From Mesaphorura yosii (Eukaryota > Arthropoda > Collembola > Poduromorpha > Tullbergiidae): a stretch of 24,693 bases of DNA. The stretch is from positions 1 to 24,693 of the forward strand of contig WIXG01000722.1 of the NCBI GenBank assembly GCA_009869945.1. Reading direction: 5' to 3'. Position 1 is the first letter of the stretch; the number at the start of each line of letters is the position of its first letter. The translations under genes and the position numbers were made by a program. The notes beneath the pieces were generated by a model, which made no database searches, was not told the DNA's origin, and worked only from the letters and a program-made list of their open reading frames with translations. Below, one piece after another: positions 8,489-19,265 of the stretch.

Positions 8489-10641
8489 TTAATGAGAGGA
8501 GCACGGCAGCTGTGTGTATCGAAGGCAGAAGCCGACATTTTCGCTCTCCTTCTTGGAGTACTCGTCGTCGTCGAAGGAGACGCGGAGCGTGAATGGTTTC
8601 GAGTGCGACTCGACGGGGCAGGCCTGCTTCCCCTTTTTGTCAACGGAGCAGAAGACTGTGCCACAGAATCGGTTCGCGCATGGGACGCCTTTCTTCTTTC
8701 CAGCTTGGATCTGTGGGGCAGCAAGGGCAGAGAAACGTCAAGAATAATTCAAGAATACACGACACCACGCATGCATGCATTTACCTTATTTCCGTCCGTC
8801 GTCCCACATGGAATCAAAATGTGATCCGAGGAGCCAGCCTTTTTCGTATTCAGGCAGTCGCCGTCAGTCTGCGCTTTCTCTAAATCATGCGTAAGGAAAG
8901 AAAAAAGCATTATTTAGCATCGGGATAGCCTTAGAAATACGTAATTGGGTGTGGCTTACTGTCATCGCGGGAGATTTTGAAGGTTCCCTTCTCCGGGTCG
9001 CATTCTTCGTATTTGATTGCACAGAATCCTGAAAAATGGAAGCAAAACGTTAAAAAAAACAGTACAGAAATGTAAAATTCGCACAATTCACGAAATTAAA
9101 CTTTTCAAACTTACCCGCCTCCATCCTCACGCAAATCGTGTACCATTGATTGGCTAAATGCTGGTCCCATCCATCAAAGTTGAATGATTTCAGCACGCCA
9201 GAGACTCCATAATGATACTGCAGACACCCGTCCGGCGCCCGATCACAACACCGCACCTGCGTAATCTTAACATCCCAGCCTGGATCCTTGTGGTAGCCCG
9301 ACGTCGTCACCGTGAGCGTAATGGGTCCATAATTATGCCCTCCAATGTCAATGTACATGTGCTGCCCCGTATTTTTACCGCAGATAACTGGCGGGCTGTA
9401 CGCAGACCCGGTGACGAGGAACGCGTCTTTGTTGCACTGGCCGCTCCATGGATCCGGGGGCCCAAGGTCAAAGTGCAGAAAGTCCAGGCGGATCTGGCAG
9501 ATGTCGTGGCCTCCTTTGTACACTTGCAGCTGGCAGTTCATGACGGGGCCCTGATGCTGAACGTACGCCCGCGATTCGCGGTGGCCGTGCTCGGGCGATG
9601 TGAAGTACGTGCAGTTTTCCTTCGTGCTCTGGCCGCAGGTACGGGCAAACACGCAGCAGACGCCGAACCCAGTCGCGCAGGCACCTGATGGCGTCCCACC
9701 GCGTTCTCGGCACTCCCGCGACGTGTAGCAAACGCCGGCTCGGAGCGCATCGCCTGTCCAGCAAGCGTCATTCGGGAATTTGACGATCGTGAAGATGTTT
9801 AGCACTGAAATGCAAGGAAATGATGTAAATTAGCATTAGGCCATAAATCTCGTCCTACTGACGGCTCACGTTCGCGTAACAGTAACAATTAAGAATGTGG
9901 CCTACATTAATCCTACGCTTAATCCCACTTGAGTTGAGTATTATTACGTGACTGATTCATTGTCTTGTCTACCTGAGCTTCCTTGCTTTGTATCGCTTTG
10001 CCTGTCGCTCTTGGCTTCAGCTCGAGCTCGACTCGGTTTTCCGGTAAAACGAGTTTTTTTGCGGCAGGTGGAAGAATTTGCGATTTGTGATACGGTGAGG
10101 AACGGGACATTATAAAACTTGGTGCTGTTGCTGGTGCTTTACTGTACTATTTACTATGTGAGTTTTTATTGTACAATGGCAGTGGCAATTTGGGGTCAAG
10201 TCCGGCTAATGGTCTCGTTTTCCTGCTGCTGCTGTCGGGCAGCATCAAGTGCAATGGTGATAAATCGGGTCAAATTGGCTCTGGCGCTTTATTTTGGCTC
10301 CGAATCAAAAGTATCGGGCGTATTTGGGCTCATTGGCGCCGACCTTAGCCTGATTTAATAAATTGGAGACTGGACTTACGTTTGGCTGCTCTCGAAGTTC
10401 CATTTCCGGCGTTGGCGATTGCGGGCACGACCACTTCACTGGCGTTGCTGCCGACGACGGCTGGTGGAGGGTACTCAACGTTCAGGGACTGTGACTGCGA
10501 CGAGACTAAATTACTATTAAGACTGAGGAGGGTGAAGGCCAGGAGGTAGACTGCGGTGGTGGGCAGGCGGCTCCAGGAACTGACGGCTGAGGAGGACGGT
10601 GACGGACACGCAGACGTGGCGGAGCCACGGTTGGAGCCCAT
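8489..10641 (-). CDS. Secreted two-CUB-domain protein (arthropod type), five exons
   Basis: Coding exons on the minus strand are 10641-10380, 9804-9115, 9028-8960, 8879-8785 and 8710-8489, 445 residues in all. Donors are GTAAGT, GTAAGT, GTAAGC and GTAAAT; acceptors all end in YAG and the phases agree. The start has the context CAAAATGG. A hydrophobic core (TTAVYLLAFTLL) at about 28-40 is the signal peptide. Residues 88-99 (LLNIFTIVKFPN) lead into a small Cys-rich cluster at 102-145 with VCY, ACATGFGVCC and TCG, a set-up common in uncharacterised arthropod secreted CUB proteins. A first CUB-like domain covers about 145-330 (CQLQVYK, CQIRLDFLHF, GQCNKDAFLV, VICGKNTGQHMYIDI). A second lies near 340-441 (RFCGTVF, PFTLRVSFDDDE, VGFCLRYTQLPC). 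It likely acts outside the cell through binding; no catalytic domain is seen. Intron 1 is 575 nt long and holds no visible gene. Confidence 0.88.
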
Positions 10642-11213
10642 TTTGGGTTCACAGGACACGAAACGGCAAGGAAGAATCGACGGACAGCTGCAGCGGCGGA
10701 CTCCACTTCAAAGACGACTGAACCTGAACTGAGCACGGACGGAGGCTACGTCAATGAGGAAGGATGCAGCGACCGACTCACCATTTGCGTGCCATTGAAA
10801 ACTTGATCTTGATCTTGTCCCACGTATTATCTAACGAAGAGGACAAGAACAAACAATGCAATGTGAATGTGAATGCGAATGCACAATCAGCAGTCAACAA
10901 TGTGGTAATGCTAAAGGACGAATACGTAATCTTGTTTCGCAAGAATGCCAAGACGGGACGCGCAAAAGTTGTTCAGTTTTTAGGTCAAGTGCAATGCAAT
11001 GCAAGGCGACGAGCCTGACAACGACGGCCACAACGAAGATGAAGATTAAATAATTTTGATACCAACGAGCATTGAACTCGAGCTTACAATTTTATTTTCC
11101 AAGTTTTCTGTGTTTTGTCAATTGAAAACCAAACAAATCAAGCTCAAACAACAACGAACTAAGGAATTATGCCAAGAAACGTAGTAAATCTAAGCTTGAG
11201 TATTTACTCTACT
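10642..11213. other. Spacer between CUB gene promoter and TPR-SET 3' end
   Basis: On the minus strand TCAGTC (10721-10716) and TCAGTT (10732-10727) are good initiator matches about 80-90 nt upstream of the CUB gene ATG. Toward the other end a minus-strand AATAAA (11096-11091) can serve the TPR-SET gene. Short frames such as 10764-11018 (+) show only low-complexity sequence and are not called. Confidence 0.45.
11091..11096 (-). terminator. Poly(A) signal of the TPR-SET gene
   Basis: Minus-strand AATAAA about 118 nt downstream of the TGA at 11216-11214. Confidence 0.5.
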
Positions 11214-13863
11214 TCACTCATTCTCTTTCTCCTTCTGCTTCTTCTTCATCTCGAAGGCGCCTCCGCACAGTGCAGGGAACGCCTCCTCCAAGTCCTGCAG
11301 CTCCTCCAGCTCGGCCGTTCCATACGCTTTGATGGCCGCGTCGCGGAGCCTCGCCAACCACCTCTGCGCTCGTTCCGGGTCCGTCAAGCTGAGATAGCCC
11401 CGGAAAATGTCCAGGACGTCCCTGAACGCTCCGACTGAAGTCTGCGCGACGTCGGCCTGCCACCAGTAACGACGATGGAGCTTCTGCACATACGACGGAA
11501 AGTCGCCCTGCACTTTCTCGTCGTGAGTGAGGAGGGCGCTCAGCACCGGGAGCAAGTACAGATTGTATTTCGGGCGAATCTCCTGGAGCCAGTCGAGCCA
11601 GTCGGCCGCGTACGGGACGCAGAAGGAGCTGAACACCGGCGTTGGAGGGGTCGGGTCGGGAGGGGGCGTGAGCTCCGTCTCGAGCAGCTCAAACTTGGCC
11701 AGGTACTTCTCCCGCTGCCGCCGCACGGTCTCCGGCTCAGACCGGTCGTAGCGGCAGAGCGGGCAGGCGCACACGAAGCCGTACCACTCGCAGAGCCGCT
11801 TGCGTTCAGGGAAGTCACGAACCGGATCCACGTAGGAGATAGTGATTTCTTCTCCAACCGGAATGTTCCGGGCTGCCCGCACGAAGATCATGTCGCCGTA
11901 GTTTATCCAGTGCGCGTTCGCCCCGACGCAGGAGTGGTTGATGAACGAGAAGGCGGCCGTTGCACTGTGCCAGATTCCCACGGAGCGGACGCCGCCGATG
12001 CGGATCTCCGCGCCGGCCCCAAACATATTGAATTTCACCAGCCCGGCAATACGCAATTTGTCCATCACGACGAGTTGCTTGCTGAAGTCTTCCAGGTGGC
12101 CAAGCGCCGACCCGGCGTGCAGTGAGCAGATTTGTCCTCGGATCGGGTTGTCGAAAATCATGAGAAAGACCTTCTCCGAGAGAGCAACGCAGCTGCTGTC
12201 TAAATCGATCTCGTCGGGCTCCAGTATTGAGAGGTTCGTGATGTAGTCCGGTTCCGACTTGGATTTTTTAGCCACGCGGATCGGCACGTACGCGAACGCC
12301 TTGCTCACGAGGAGCAGCGTGCCTGTCGGAAGCACCCGCGTTGCAAACAGTCCACGACCCTTCCCGTCTTGCGTCTGCTTGACCTCCACATCCCGTGTCT
12401 GGTATTCGGCCCAGTCTACCTCGCCGGGGGATCTCTCCTTTCCTTTCGTTGCGGCAACGGCGTGCGCGGTCGCGATTGCTTTCATGTCGTAGCGCCCGTA
12501 TCTCGCTTGCTCGAGGAACATCGCCGCCTTGGCTCGCATGTCCACCAGCTCCTTCGGCAGCGCACTAGCACTCGCGTCCACGTCGCGATCTCGATCGGGT
12601 TTGGGCCCGTCAAGGCCGAGCGCCTCGTCCAGAAACTCTTTCGCCTCCTGAAACCGCTTCAGGCCCCACAGCGCCCTCGTCTTGCGGAAGATTCCCTTTG
12701 CATGGCGCGGCTGGCGCTCGAGAACCGTTTCGCAGTCCGCCAGCGCCCTGATGAACATGTCGTTTTTGAGATAAGCAGCTGCTCGGTTGGCGTACAGGTC
12801 GATATTATTCGGGTCGCAGATGATGCCGCTCGTGTACGCTTGAATGGCCTTCACGTAGGATTTGGTGACGAAGGATTCGTTGCCCTTACGTTTCCAGTCA
12901 GAAACCGTCACCGTGCAGGTTACACATCCGGCACAGTGGCCAGATGCAGACTGTTTGGGCTCGGATTTGGTCTTGCACTTGCCGCCGACGCTGTCTTTTC
13001 GAGAATTTCCAGACCCCTTCATGATCGAACCTGCATCTTGCTCCGGATCTTGCTTCAGGTACTTTTTGTATTCCTCCCTGATTTCTCCCTTCCACTCAAA
13101 ATTCAAGCGCCCTGCATTCAACTTCGCTCGGTCCATGATGACAACGTCTTCTCGCCAGTCTTTGACCACAAGGCGGCAACCACGGTCGTAACTCGACCTG
13201 TAGACGGGGTTCTTGACGGCCAGCACAGTTCCAACGGGCATCAAAGCGTTGCCCTCTTCGACGGTCGCCCCCTGAGGGTATTCTTCCAACCCAAAGCCGG
13301 ATATCATAATTCTTGTAGCCAGCACTCCTTCGGGGTCTTGCACCACGGTTTGCAGGGATCCGAGCACAAACGGCGGGGCGACGGTGCGACAGAGCAAAAA
13401 CTTCCCCCAAATTGGTTTGTCGAGGTTCTTCGTGACGGTTACGAGCCCGACACGGTTGTTCTGGATCAGCTTTATCGGGTGCGATCTTGAATTACCTCCA
13501 GTGAAGAACCCGCCCTGGGCTGCACAATCAATAAAGGCGTGATCTCCCAACTTCGCCAGGGCTTTCTGCCGAGTTTCATCCCATTCCGCCATCGCGTCGT
13601 TGTGGAGCTCCAGAACGAACTTTGGATTCGTGTAGTTCTTAGCGGTTAGTTTCTTGAATTCGCCTGGCGGCATGGATGCTTTGGGTTTGGAACTCTTCGG
13701 AGCAGCGGTCGAAGTCGTCGGAGCCTGTATTATGGAAGAAGATGACAGATTAAAAATTAATCCATGACCAAAACCTTAAAACATACAGAACCTGAATGGA
13801 CGCCACACTTACTTCGCCTTTATCTACTTTATCACCACCTCCTCCACCACCGTTGTCACTCAT
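11214..13863 (-). CDS. TPR-SET domain protein lysine methyltransferase (SMYD-related)
   Basis: Two coding exons, 13863-13813 (MSDNG6DKVDKGE, donor GTAAGT) and 13724-11214, join in phase 0 to give 853 residues. Residues 35-230 form an N-terminal region of unknown function (SHPIKLIQNNRVGLVTV). TPR-like helices follow at about 290-400 (WKRKGNESFVTKSYVKAIQAY, then NRAAAYLKNDMFIRALADCE). The SET domain spans about 462-650, with GKGRGLFAT at its start, FINHSCVGANAHW (the NHSC motif of the cofactor site) and GEEITISYVDP. The post-SET motif CACPLC binds zinc together with an upstream Cys. No MYND zinc finger is visible, which separates it from classical SMYD1-5 and fits the TPR-SET group also found in fungi and plants. 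It would transfer methyl groups from S-adenosylmethionine to protein lysines; the substrate is unknown. All key SET motifs are intact. The second exon is an uninterrupted 2.5 kb, unusually long for this window. Confidence 0.88.
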
Positions 13864-14517
13864 TGTTATGTTGATGTCGATTTCAAAACCCACCACGGAG
13901 CGAGGACGGAATCTGCCACACGAAGTCGCCAGTTTGGAAGCCTTTACCATTACCAGTCAGTCAAGTCAACAATCAATTAATTGTTGATTGATTATTGATT
14001 TGGTCCTTCTAAAATGCAACGTTCAAAAAAGTCCTTTAGAAATACTCAAAAACGACGCTTTCTATCACAAAATTGGTCTACTCACCTGTCGTAACCGTAA
14101 TAATTGTGAATTATTAATGAAATGTATTTAAATTCGAATTTCCAACAAATTACGTACGATTTTAACTTTCTACCCCAAGTTTTAAGTCGAAAATGCTGCC
14201 GCTGTTTGAATCTTGGCCGATTTGGTTTTGGCAAGCAAAAGCAAGAAAAGCAAAATCTAATCCAGGCAGTTTCGGCAAGCTTCTCTTCGGTCTCGTTTCA
14301 TTGAAAAGATGAAAGGAACAAAGTCTCGAAATCAAGCTACTCTTGAGCTTTTAGAAATTTTCGAAGTCTTATTTTGTACGTTCCAAAAGTTTCTGAGTTT
14401 CAATACCTAAATTACGTGCGAGCACGAGCGTGAGGAAAATTACAAATCAATTAGTATTACAGTAGTTTCACGCCGGACCCCTAGCATTTAACCTGAACCA
14501 AGACATTGCCTGAATCC
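13864..14517. other. Upstream region of the TPR-SET gene, nothing else recognised
   Basis: The minus-strand 5'UTR and promoter of the TPR-SET gene should lie here. The part beyond 13990 is AT-rich, with short frames lacking domain-like sequence. Confidence 0.4.
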
Positions 14518-14547
14518 GTTCAGATAATTTAACAAAATTATCTGAAC
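14518..14547. repeat. Perfect 13-bp inverted repeat with 4-nt loop
   Basis: GTTCAGATAATTT (14518-14530) and AAATTATCTGAAC (14535-14547) are exact reverse complements around AACA. The hairpin sits at the C-terminal edge of the chemoreceptor pseudogene. Confidence 0.8.
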
Positions 14548-15310
14548 TGCACATCATCAGTATTCCACTTGTCCAAAATTTCATGAATGGAAATATGTAA
14601 ACTACAATACGTAGAGTTGTAGAATCTAGTCAGAATCATCAAAGATCTGTATTCTTGTATAGTTTGGTGTAGTACTTGGCCGACCGCATCATTTCGTGAC
14701 GATGGCTGAGTGAGTCTTGTTGAGCATTTTCTTGACTACTACAAAGTACGGATATAGATTTGTGGTTAAGACACCGAGTATAATGAGTGAAAATTCACTG
14801 ATGATTATGGAGAAACAGTTCAGTGTAGCTAACAGGATAGAATTGGACACACTTCACATATAGCAGCCCTCAGTCAAGAGCATGACGCCCACGGTTGTGC
14901 CAGCAGCTGCCCAATACAAATACTGAGAATACATGAATAGTCTGTCTTCTCATTTTGTCCCCTACAGTTAAACTGACATTGAAGTGGAGCAGCTCTCTGC
15001 ACAACAGTATTGCTTCCTGTCCCTGGTTGATGAATCCAATCATGATGCCCGCTGTAAAAATGACAGCCATAAGCCCGTACAATAATTGAAGAACGGCGTG
15101 GACATCTGTTGGCTTGGTCACCGAAACTCGAACTTGGCGCCAAATGACAAACACGAACCAATACTTAACCAGGCTGAGAGTGTCAATACTTGCCAGCCTT
15201 TTCCTCAAGGTCTATTTCCATGATTAACAATTCTTTGTATCAATGTGATAGACTGAAATTGCGTGCGTCATGTGCTTCCGAATTATCTCCAACTCAACGT
15301 CCATGGCCAT
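14530..15310 (-). pseudogene. Chemosensory (gustatory-type) receptor pseudogene, paralogue of 15698-16846
   Basis: The minus-strand ATG at 15310 opens a segment (ELEIIRKHMTHAISVYHIDT) that aligns with the start of the intact neighbour (DLKIIEGYMRLATSIYCIDT). In the same frame come TAA at 15226-15224 and TAG at 15214-15212. Then VSVTKPTDVHAVLQLLYGLM matches VSLFKTTDVHPVLQLLYGLM of the neighbour. A TGA stands at 14872-14870. Past that, in other frames, ILGVLTTNLYPYFVVVKK matches FVVISTNLYLFFLVVKQ, and SLMILTRFYNSTYCS (around 14610-14650) matches ALTILTKLYNSTYCS. The final third, including the C-terminal signature, is absent. Same strand and adjacency indicate a tandem duplication that later died. 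Confidence 0.85.
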
Positions 15311-15697
15311 TTTAATTTGACCAAGTCCAGTCTGCTTCTGGTAGGAAAATGGCGACACAATCACGCTTTTATTACGCAGGTCTGGGGTGACGGGTAGGAG
15401 AACCACAGAGTATAATTGGATATTTAATCAGTGGACACAACGAATGGATCGGCGGAGCGTGATCACAAAACATAATTTGAATAATGAGTGCCATCGATTC
15501 GGGCTTTCCTATATTAAGTGTCATTTATTTCGCAATTTCCAATAATAAGGAAAGTTACCAAAACACTATTGGGCTCTTTTCGGGCCAAAATGCGATGTTT
15601 TTCACGATCTGACACGCAAAAACACAAAAAAACCTTTTTCAACTTAAGAACTACCACCAAGCTAATGTAATTAACTTAAAGTGTCCTTGACTCTTAT
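15311..15697. other. Spacer between the receptor pseudogene and its intact paralogue
   Basis: No open frame of interest. It separates two same-strand receptor copies and would have held the pseudogene promoter. Confidence 0.5.
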
Positions 15698-16846
15698 TTA
15701 TTTAAATGCAATGAGCAGATTTCCAGTCCCACTTAATAGAAAACCCAATAATGTTAACTTTGCTTCACGTTCCATGTAATACAAACTTCCGATTCTAATT
15801 CGGAGTGGGGGGAAACTTCTAGCACATACTTGAACATACTTGCGGAATTTTTGATCAACTTCCTTCGCTCCGTTCCGGGTATGAACTTTGTGTTTGAAGA
15901 CCCGCACAAAGTTGGTTGAGATGGTCCATAATTCCGTCATTATTTGGGCAGCCATACTGATTGCTATGAAGGCGTAAACTGCAACGATTATCATTCCACG
16001 TGAAATAATGGAAAAGCCCAGCTCCGGCACATTTACTCGGAATCCGACGACTACACACGTCATGAATAGCATACTGGCCAAGATTTTGAGACTAGGGAAT
16101 ATGAAACTGCAGTAGGTTGAGTTGTAGAGCTTGGTAAGTATTGTAAGTGCCTTGTACTTCCTCACGATGTCCAAAATGTCGATGTCCGGCCCGTCCGAAA
16201 TTTTCAGCGTTTGTTTAACAACCAGAAAGAACAAGTAAAGATTTGTTGAAATTACAACAAAGCTGAGTACTGCCAATCCATAGGCTGCCATCACCAAGGC
16301 GCCAGTAATGGCTGCCGGAAGTACATGGCCACTCGTGTTCCATGCACAATAAATTTCTACAGCAAGAACTGTTGGAAGGTTAGCAGCAGTTGCGGCCCAC
16401 ATCAAGTACTGAGCACATATGAAGAGTTTCTCCCGCCGCCGTCGTACATTTTCATTTGCCTTGGCATCCAGTTTTTGATGTAGTCGAATTAGTTGAACAT
16501 AAAGAATGACCGCATCAGCCCGTTTGATGATAAAGCCGAAAACTAGAACCCAAAAGCCTGAGAACAGTACGGTCATCAATCCATAGAGCAATTGGAGAAC
16601 GGGATGGACATCTGTGGTCTTGAATAGAGACACACTCAGTTGGCGCGTTATTTGCAAGAGTAGCCAGTACCATGCAATACAAACTGACCCAAGGAGGACC
16701 AGTTTCTTTTTCAGCCTCTTACAAAACGTCTGCTTCTGATTTCGCCGCTGGTGTCGTGCAGAATTCAATTCCGTATCAATGCAGTAAATGGAAGTAGCCA
16801 GGCGCATGTATCCTTCAATTATTTTCAGGTCAGATTTCTCCGCCAT
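15698..16846 (-). CDS. Seven-transmembrane chemosensory (gustatory-type) receptor, intronless
   Basis: A single uninterrupted frame of 382 residues starts at the ATG 16846-16844 and ends in TAA at 15700-15698. The stop overlaps an AATAAA poly(A) signal. Length and layout fit insect-type gustatory/odorant receptors: a short hydrophilic N-terminus, then hydrophobic segments around 50-65, 80-110, 145-165, 175-230, 260-310 and the C-terminus. The conserved C-terminal region has CARSFPPLRIRIGSLYYMER followed by LTLLGFLLSGTGNLLIAFK. In insects the end usually reads TYhhhhhQF; here NLLIAF takes that place. Such proteins are ligand-gated cation channels in chemosensory neurons. The ligand cannot be predicted. 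A dead tandem copy lies downstream at 14530-15310. Confidence 0.85.
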   Translation of the reverse strand: MAEKSDLKIIEGYMRLATSIYCIDTELNSARHQRRNQKQTFCKRLKKKLVLLGSVCIAWYWLLLQITRQLSVSLFKTTDVHPVLQLLYGLMTVLFSGFWVLVFGFIIKRADAVILYVQLIRLHQKLDAKANENVRRRREKLFICAQYLMWAATAANLPTVLAVEIYCAWNTSGHVLPAAITGALVMAAYGLAVLSFVVISTNLYLFFLVVKQTLKISDGPDIDILDIVRKYKALTILTKLYNSTYCSFIFPSLKILASMLFMTCVVVGFRVNVPELGFSIISRGMIIVAVYAFIAISMAAQIMTELWTISTNFVRVFKHKVHTRNGAKEVDQKFRKYVQVCARSFPPLRIRIGSLYYMEREAKLTLLGFLLSGTGNLLIAFK

Positions 16847-17471
16847 TTTGTCGCAAAGTGGCGATCTAGTCTTCTCCTTTAAAATGCAATTGGAGAAGTT
16901 AAAGTTTGGCTACTAGTCGTGAAACACATTGGTGTTTCTGCTGTTTTATTTCCAAACCGCCTTGGTATAGTGAAGGGAAATATCTTACGAAACTAATTTT
17001 TTAGGAAATTAGTCTTTTGACTGACTGTTAATTACAAATTTCATCGAACGTTGACGGTAATGAACGGTTTTCAACCCAGGATTCCGAAACTTAATAATTC
17101 TTGAAGCTAAAATTGGTTTATTTTTGTTTAATTACATTTTAAGACAAATCCATAATTCAGCACTTTCGATAGCCGTAAACCCTCTCTCTCGCAAAGTGGT
17201 AAAATCTCGCTAAAGCATTTTGAAATCTTGATGCGGCTCGATTGCTCGTATACAAAGGTATACGGAACAATGAAAGGACGACGGGGAACCAAATCGACGT
17301 GGGCCCACCTTGCGCCAAATCAATCTCCTCCTTCAATAATGAGTATTTAACAATTCTCAATGCAATGGAATTCATGACACAAGTGAAAAAATTGTATTTA
17401 TTCTTTCAAGTTCAATCTCCAACTATGAATTTAGAAAAATAATTCAGAGAATTGAGGAGTTGATCCATCCA
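16847..17471. other. Receptor upstream region and exosome-gene 3' flank
   Basis: No supported gene. It contains the promoter side of the minus-strand receptor and, near the other end, the 3'UTR of the exosome gene with AATAAA at 17402-17397. Confidence 0.5.
17397..17402 (-). terminator. Poly(A) signal of the exosome subunit gene
   Basis: Minus-strand AATAAA about 70 nt after the TGA at 17474-17472. Confidence 0.55.
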
Positions 17472-19177
17472 TCAATCAATCTCGCCGTCCTCCAGCTCGC
17501 GTTCTTGTGATCCATCGGAGGAAAGGTCCTCCACGTCAATCACGGGCGGGATGGGCTTCGGCTTCGGCTTGGCCTTCGGGTTGGGGGCAGACGTGGGCGT
17601 GGACACTTGCTTCCTAGGTTCAGGTCGGGACTGAGCCAGGGGCACGTTTCTTCCTCTTCCTGTACCACGCCTGGGCACGGGCACCGCCACCACCACCGGG
17701 GTCGGCCGTTTTTCTTCTTCCACCTCCATCACGTCAGCGTCGGCATCGATACTTTCGCTTTCGATGTGGACGTTCTGCACGAGAATCTCGTCCTCATCGG
17801 ACGATATCACTTCCATTTCCGGATCCGCCAGCGTCGTCGATGCAGGCAGAAGCGGCGTGTCGTCATCGTCCAGCGCGATCCCTCGCTTTCTCTTCATTAT
17901 GTGCTCGTAGTAAGCAAAAATTTCGTCCGCCGCCCGCAGGCACTGCTCCGCCACCCATTTGTAGAGAGTCCGAGTCACTTGGCGCCCATTCACTTTGCTG
18001 TACAGCACCTGCCCGTCGTTTGTGAATGCGAAAGTGAACTGCGAACAGAGCCCCTTCACCTTCGCTGCTGCCTTCTTCAGCTGGTCGGTGCTTGGATCGA
18101 TGATGAGCTGGGGCTCAGGTGCCTTCGTCTTGGCGTTGGCGCCTGTGACCACGACAGCCGTGACGGAGGCGACCGTATTTCTCATCGACGTACAGCCGTC
18201 GAGGATGGCGACATTCGTCGCATTGATGCACGCTGATAAGAGCTGGAGGGAAAAAGCAACGCGAGCTTAGTAATTTTGGTGAGCATGAGTACGAGTATTG
18301 ATAATTGATTGATTTAAAACTTACACAGCCGTCATTTTCGTACTCCTGTAAAATAACGTTAAATCCGGTCCCCGCAGGCTCCTCGTCTAGATAAAGCACG
18401 GTCTCAAAAATGCTGGTGATGATCGCCTCGATCGTCCGCTCCTCCTGCATGGCTACGTCCTTCTCTGGAATTCGCAAACAAAATCATGCAAATCATAACC
18501 AATAATTTGACCGACTAGCTCAATTCACTGAAAGTCGATTATTTTCTAGAAGAAAATGCCGAGAAATCCTCACCGTGTTGTTGAACTTGTAGCTGAGAAG
18601 CTCCGGTCACCTTTGGTCGATAAATGACATCAACTACCCCACGATGCGGGAGCTCCTTCGACATTCGGGTGTCACTCGGTCCGTAAAACCCCACAACTAC
18701 GCACGTATCGCCTTGGCTCAGCTTTACAGACCCGTGCGGATTGGAGAGCACATCCAACACGGCGCTCATTGGTCGGACAACCTGGAATCTGCGTGCCAGC
18801 ACAGCATCCGCCGAGCGGATGGCCACAGAATTGAATTTATTCAGCTCTTGATCGAGGAGGTACTGGTTAAAGGCGGAGAAAATTTCTGAGTGGAAGGCTT
18901 CGGTGAGTTTGGGCTCTTCAGCGTAGTCTTGCTTGCCGACAGCCGCACTCGACGAGCTCCTGGGCTCCCGATCACGCTCGTTATCGCTCACATCTTCTTC
19001 GACTGCCGTCGCAGCTGCAGCAGACTGCATTTGGCGGCGTAAAGATCGCTGTTGGTAGTCCGATTTGCCTTTGACAGCAGCCTTCTTCTGCCCACCGGAT
19101 CCACCACCAAATCCTCCTCCACCATGCCCATGACTCTTTGACCGTCCTCTCGCTCCTACACCGCCTGATTTAGACAT
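17472..19177 (-). CDS. EXOSC5: Exosome complex component RRP46 (EXOSC5), with extended N- and C-termini
   Basis: Exons are 19177-18574 (donor GTGAGG), 18464-18325 (donor GTAAGT) and 18242-17472. Phases 1 and 0 agree, giving 504 residues. The RNase PH fold runs from about 137 to 368. It has SNPHGSVKLSQGDTCVVVGFYGP then MSKELPHRG, VDVIYRPKVTG, ERTIEAIITSIFETVLYLDE, LLSACINATNVAILDGC and SQFTFAFTNDGQVLYSKVNG. The QGDT, YGP and SKE set points to RRP46 rather than RRP41 or MTR3. In the nine-subunit core it forms part of the catalytically inert PH ring for 3'-5' RNA decay and processing. Human EXOSC5 has 235 residues; here about 136 residues are added at each end. The N-tail is Gly/Ser/Lys-rich then acidic (GGGFGGGSGGQ). 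The C-tail is acidic, then Arg/Pro/Lys-rich (KPKPKPIPP, DVEDLSSDGS). Both tails look disordered. Confidence 0.9.
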
Positions 19178-19187
19178 TCGTAGTGAA

Positions 19188-19265
19188 CTAAACAGAAAGA
19201 CAAAGTAAAGTAGCACAAGGAAATTGAGGCAAGCTAGCTAAACAATCAAGTAATTAATCACTTAC
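19188..19265 (-). other. Putative 5'UTR intron of the exosome gene
   Basis: On the minus strand GTAAGT begins at 19265 and a CTGTTTAG acceptor ends at 19188, eleven bases before the ATG. The 78-nt length matches the other introns here. Confidence 0.5.

Noticed and set aside
9212..9688. A 158-codon plus-strand frame opposite the CUB gene
   Set aside because: It lies within exon 2 of the CUB gene, whose frame has ordered Cys pairs and good splice sites.
11475..12125. A 216-codon plus-strand frame
   Set aside because: Same reason: an antisense shadow of the SET exon.
12369..13490. A 373-codon open frame on the plus strand opposite the SET gene
   Set aside because: It is the complement of a GC-rich coding exon, is full of Arg/His/Leu runs and shows no domain; the minus-strand frame has clear TPR and SET motifs.
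17607..18236. A His/Arg-rich plus-strand frame opposite the exosome gene
   Set aside because: Antisense shadow of exon 3; no domain and no splice context.
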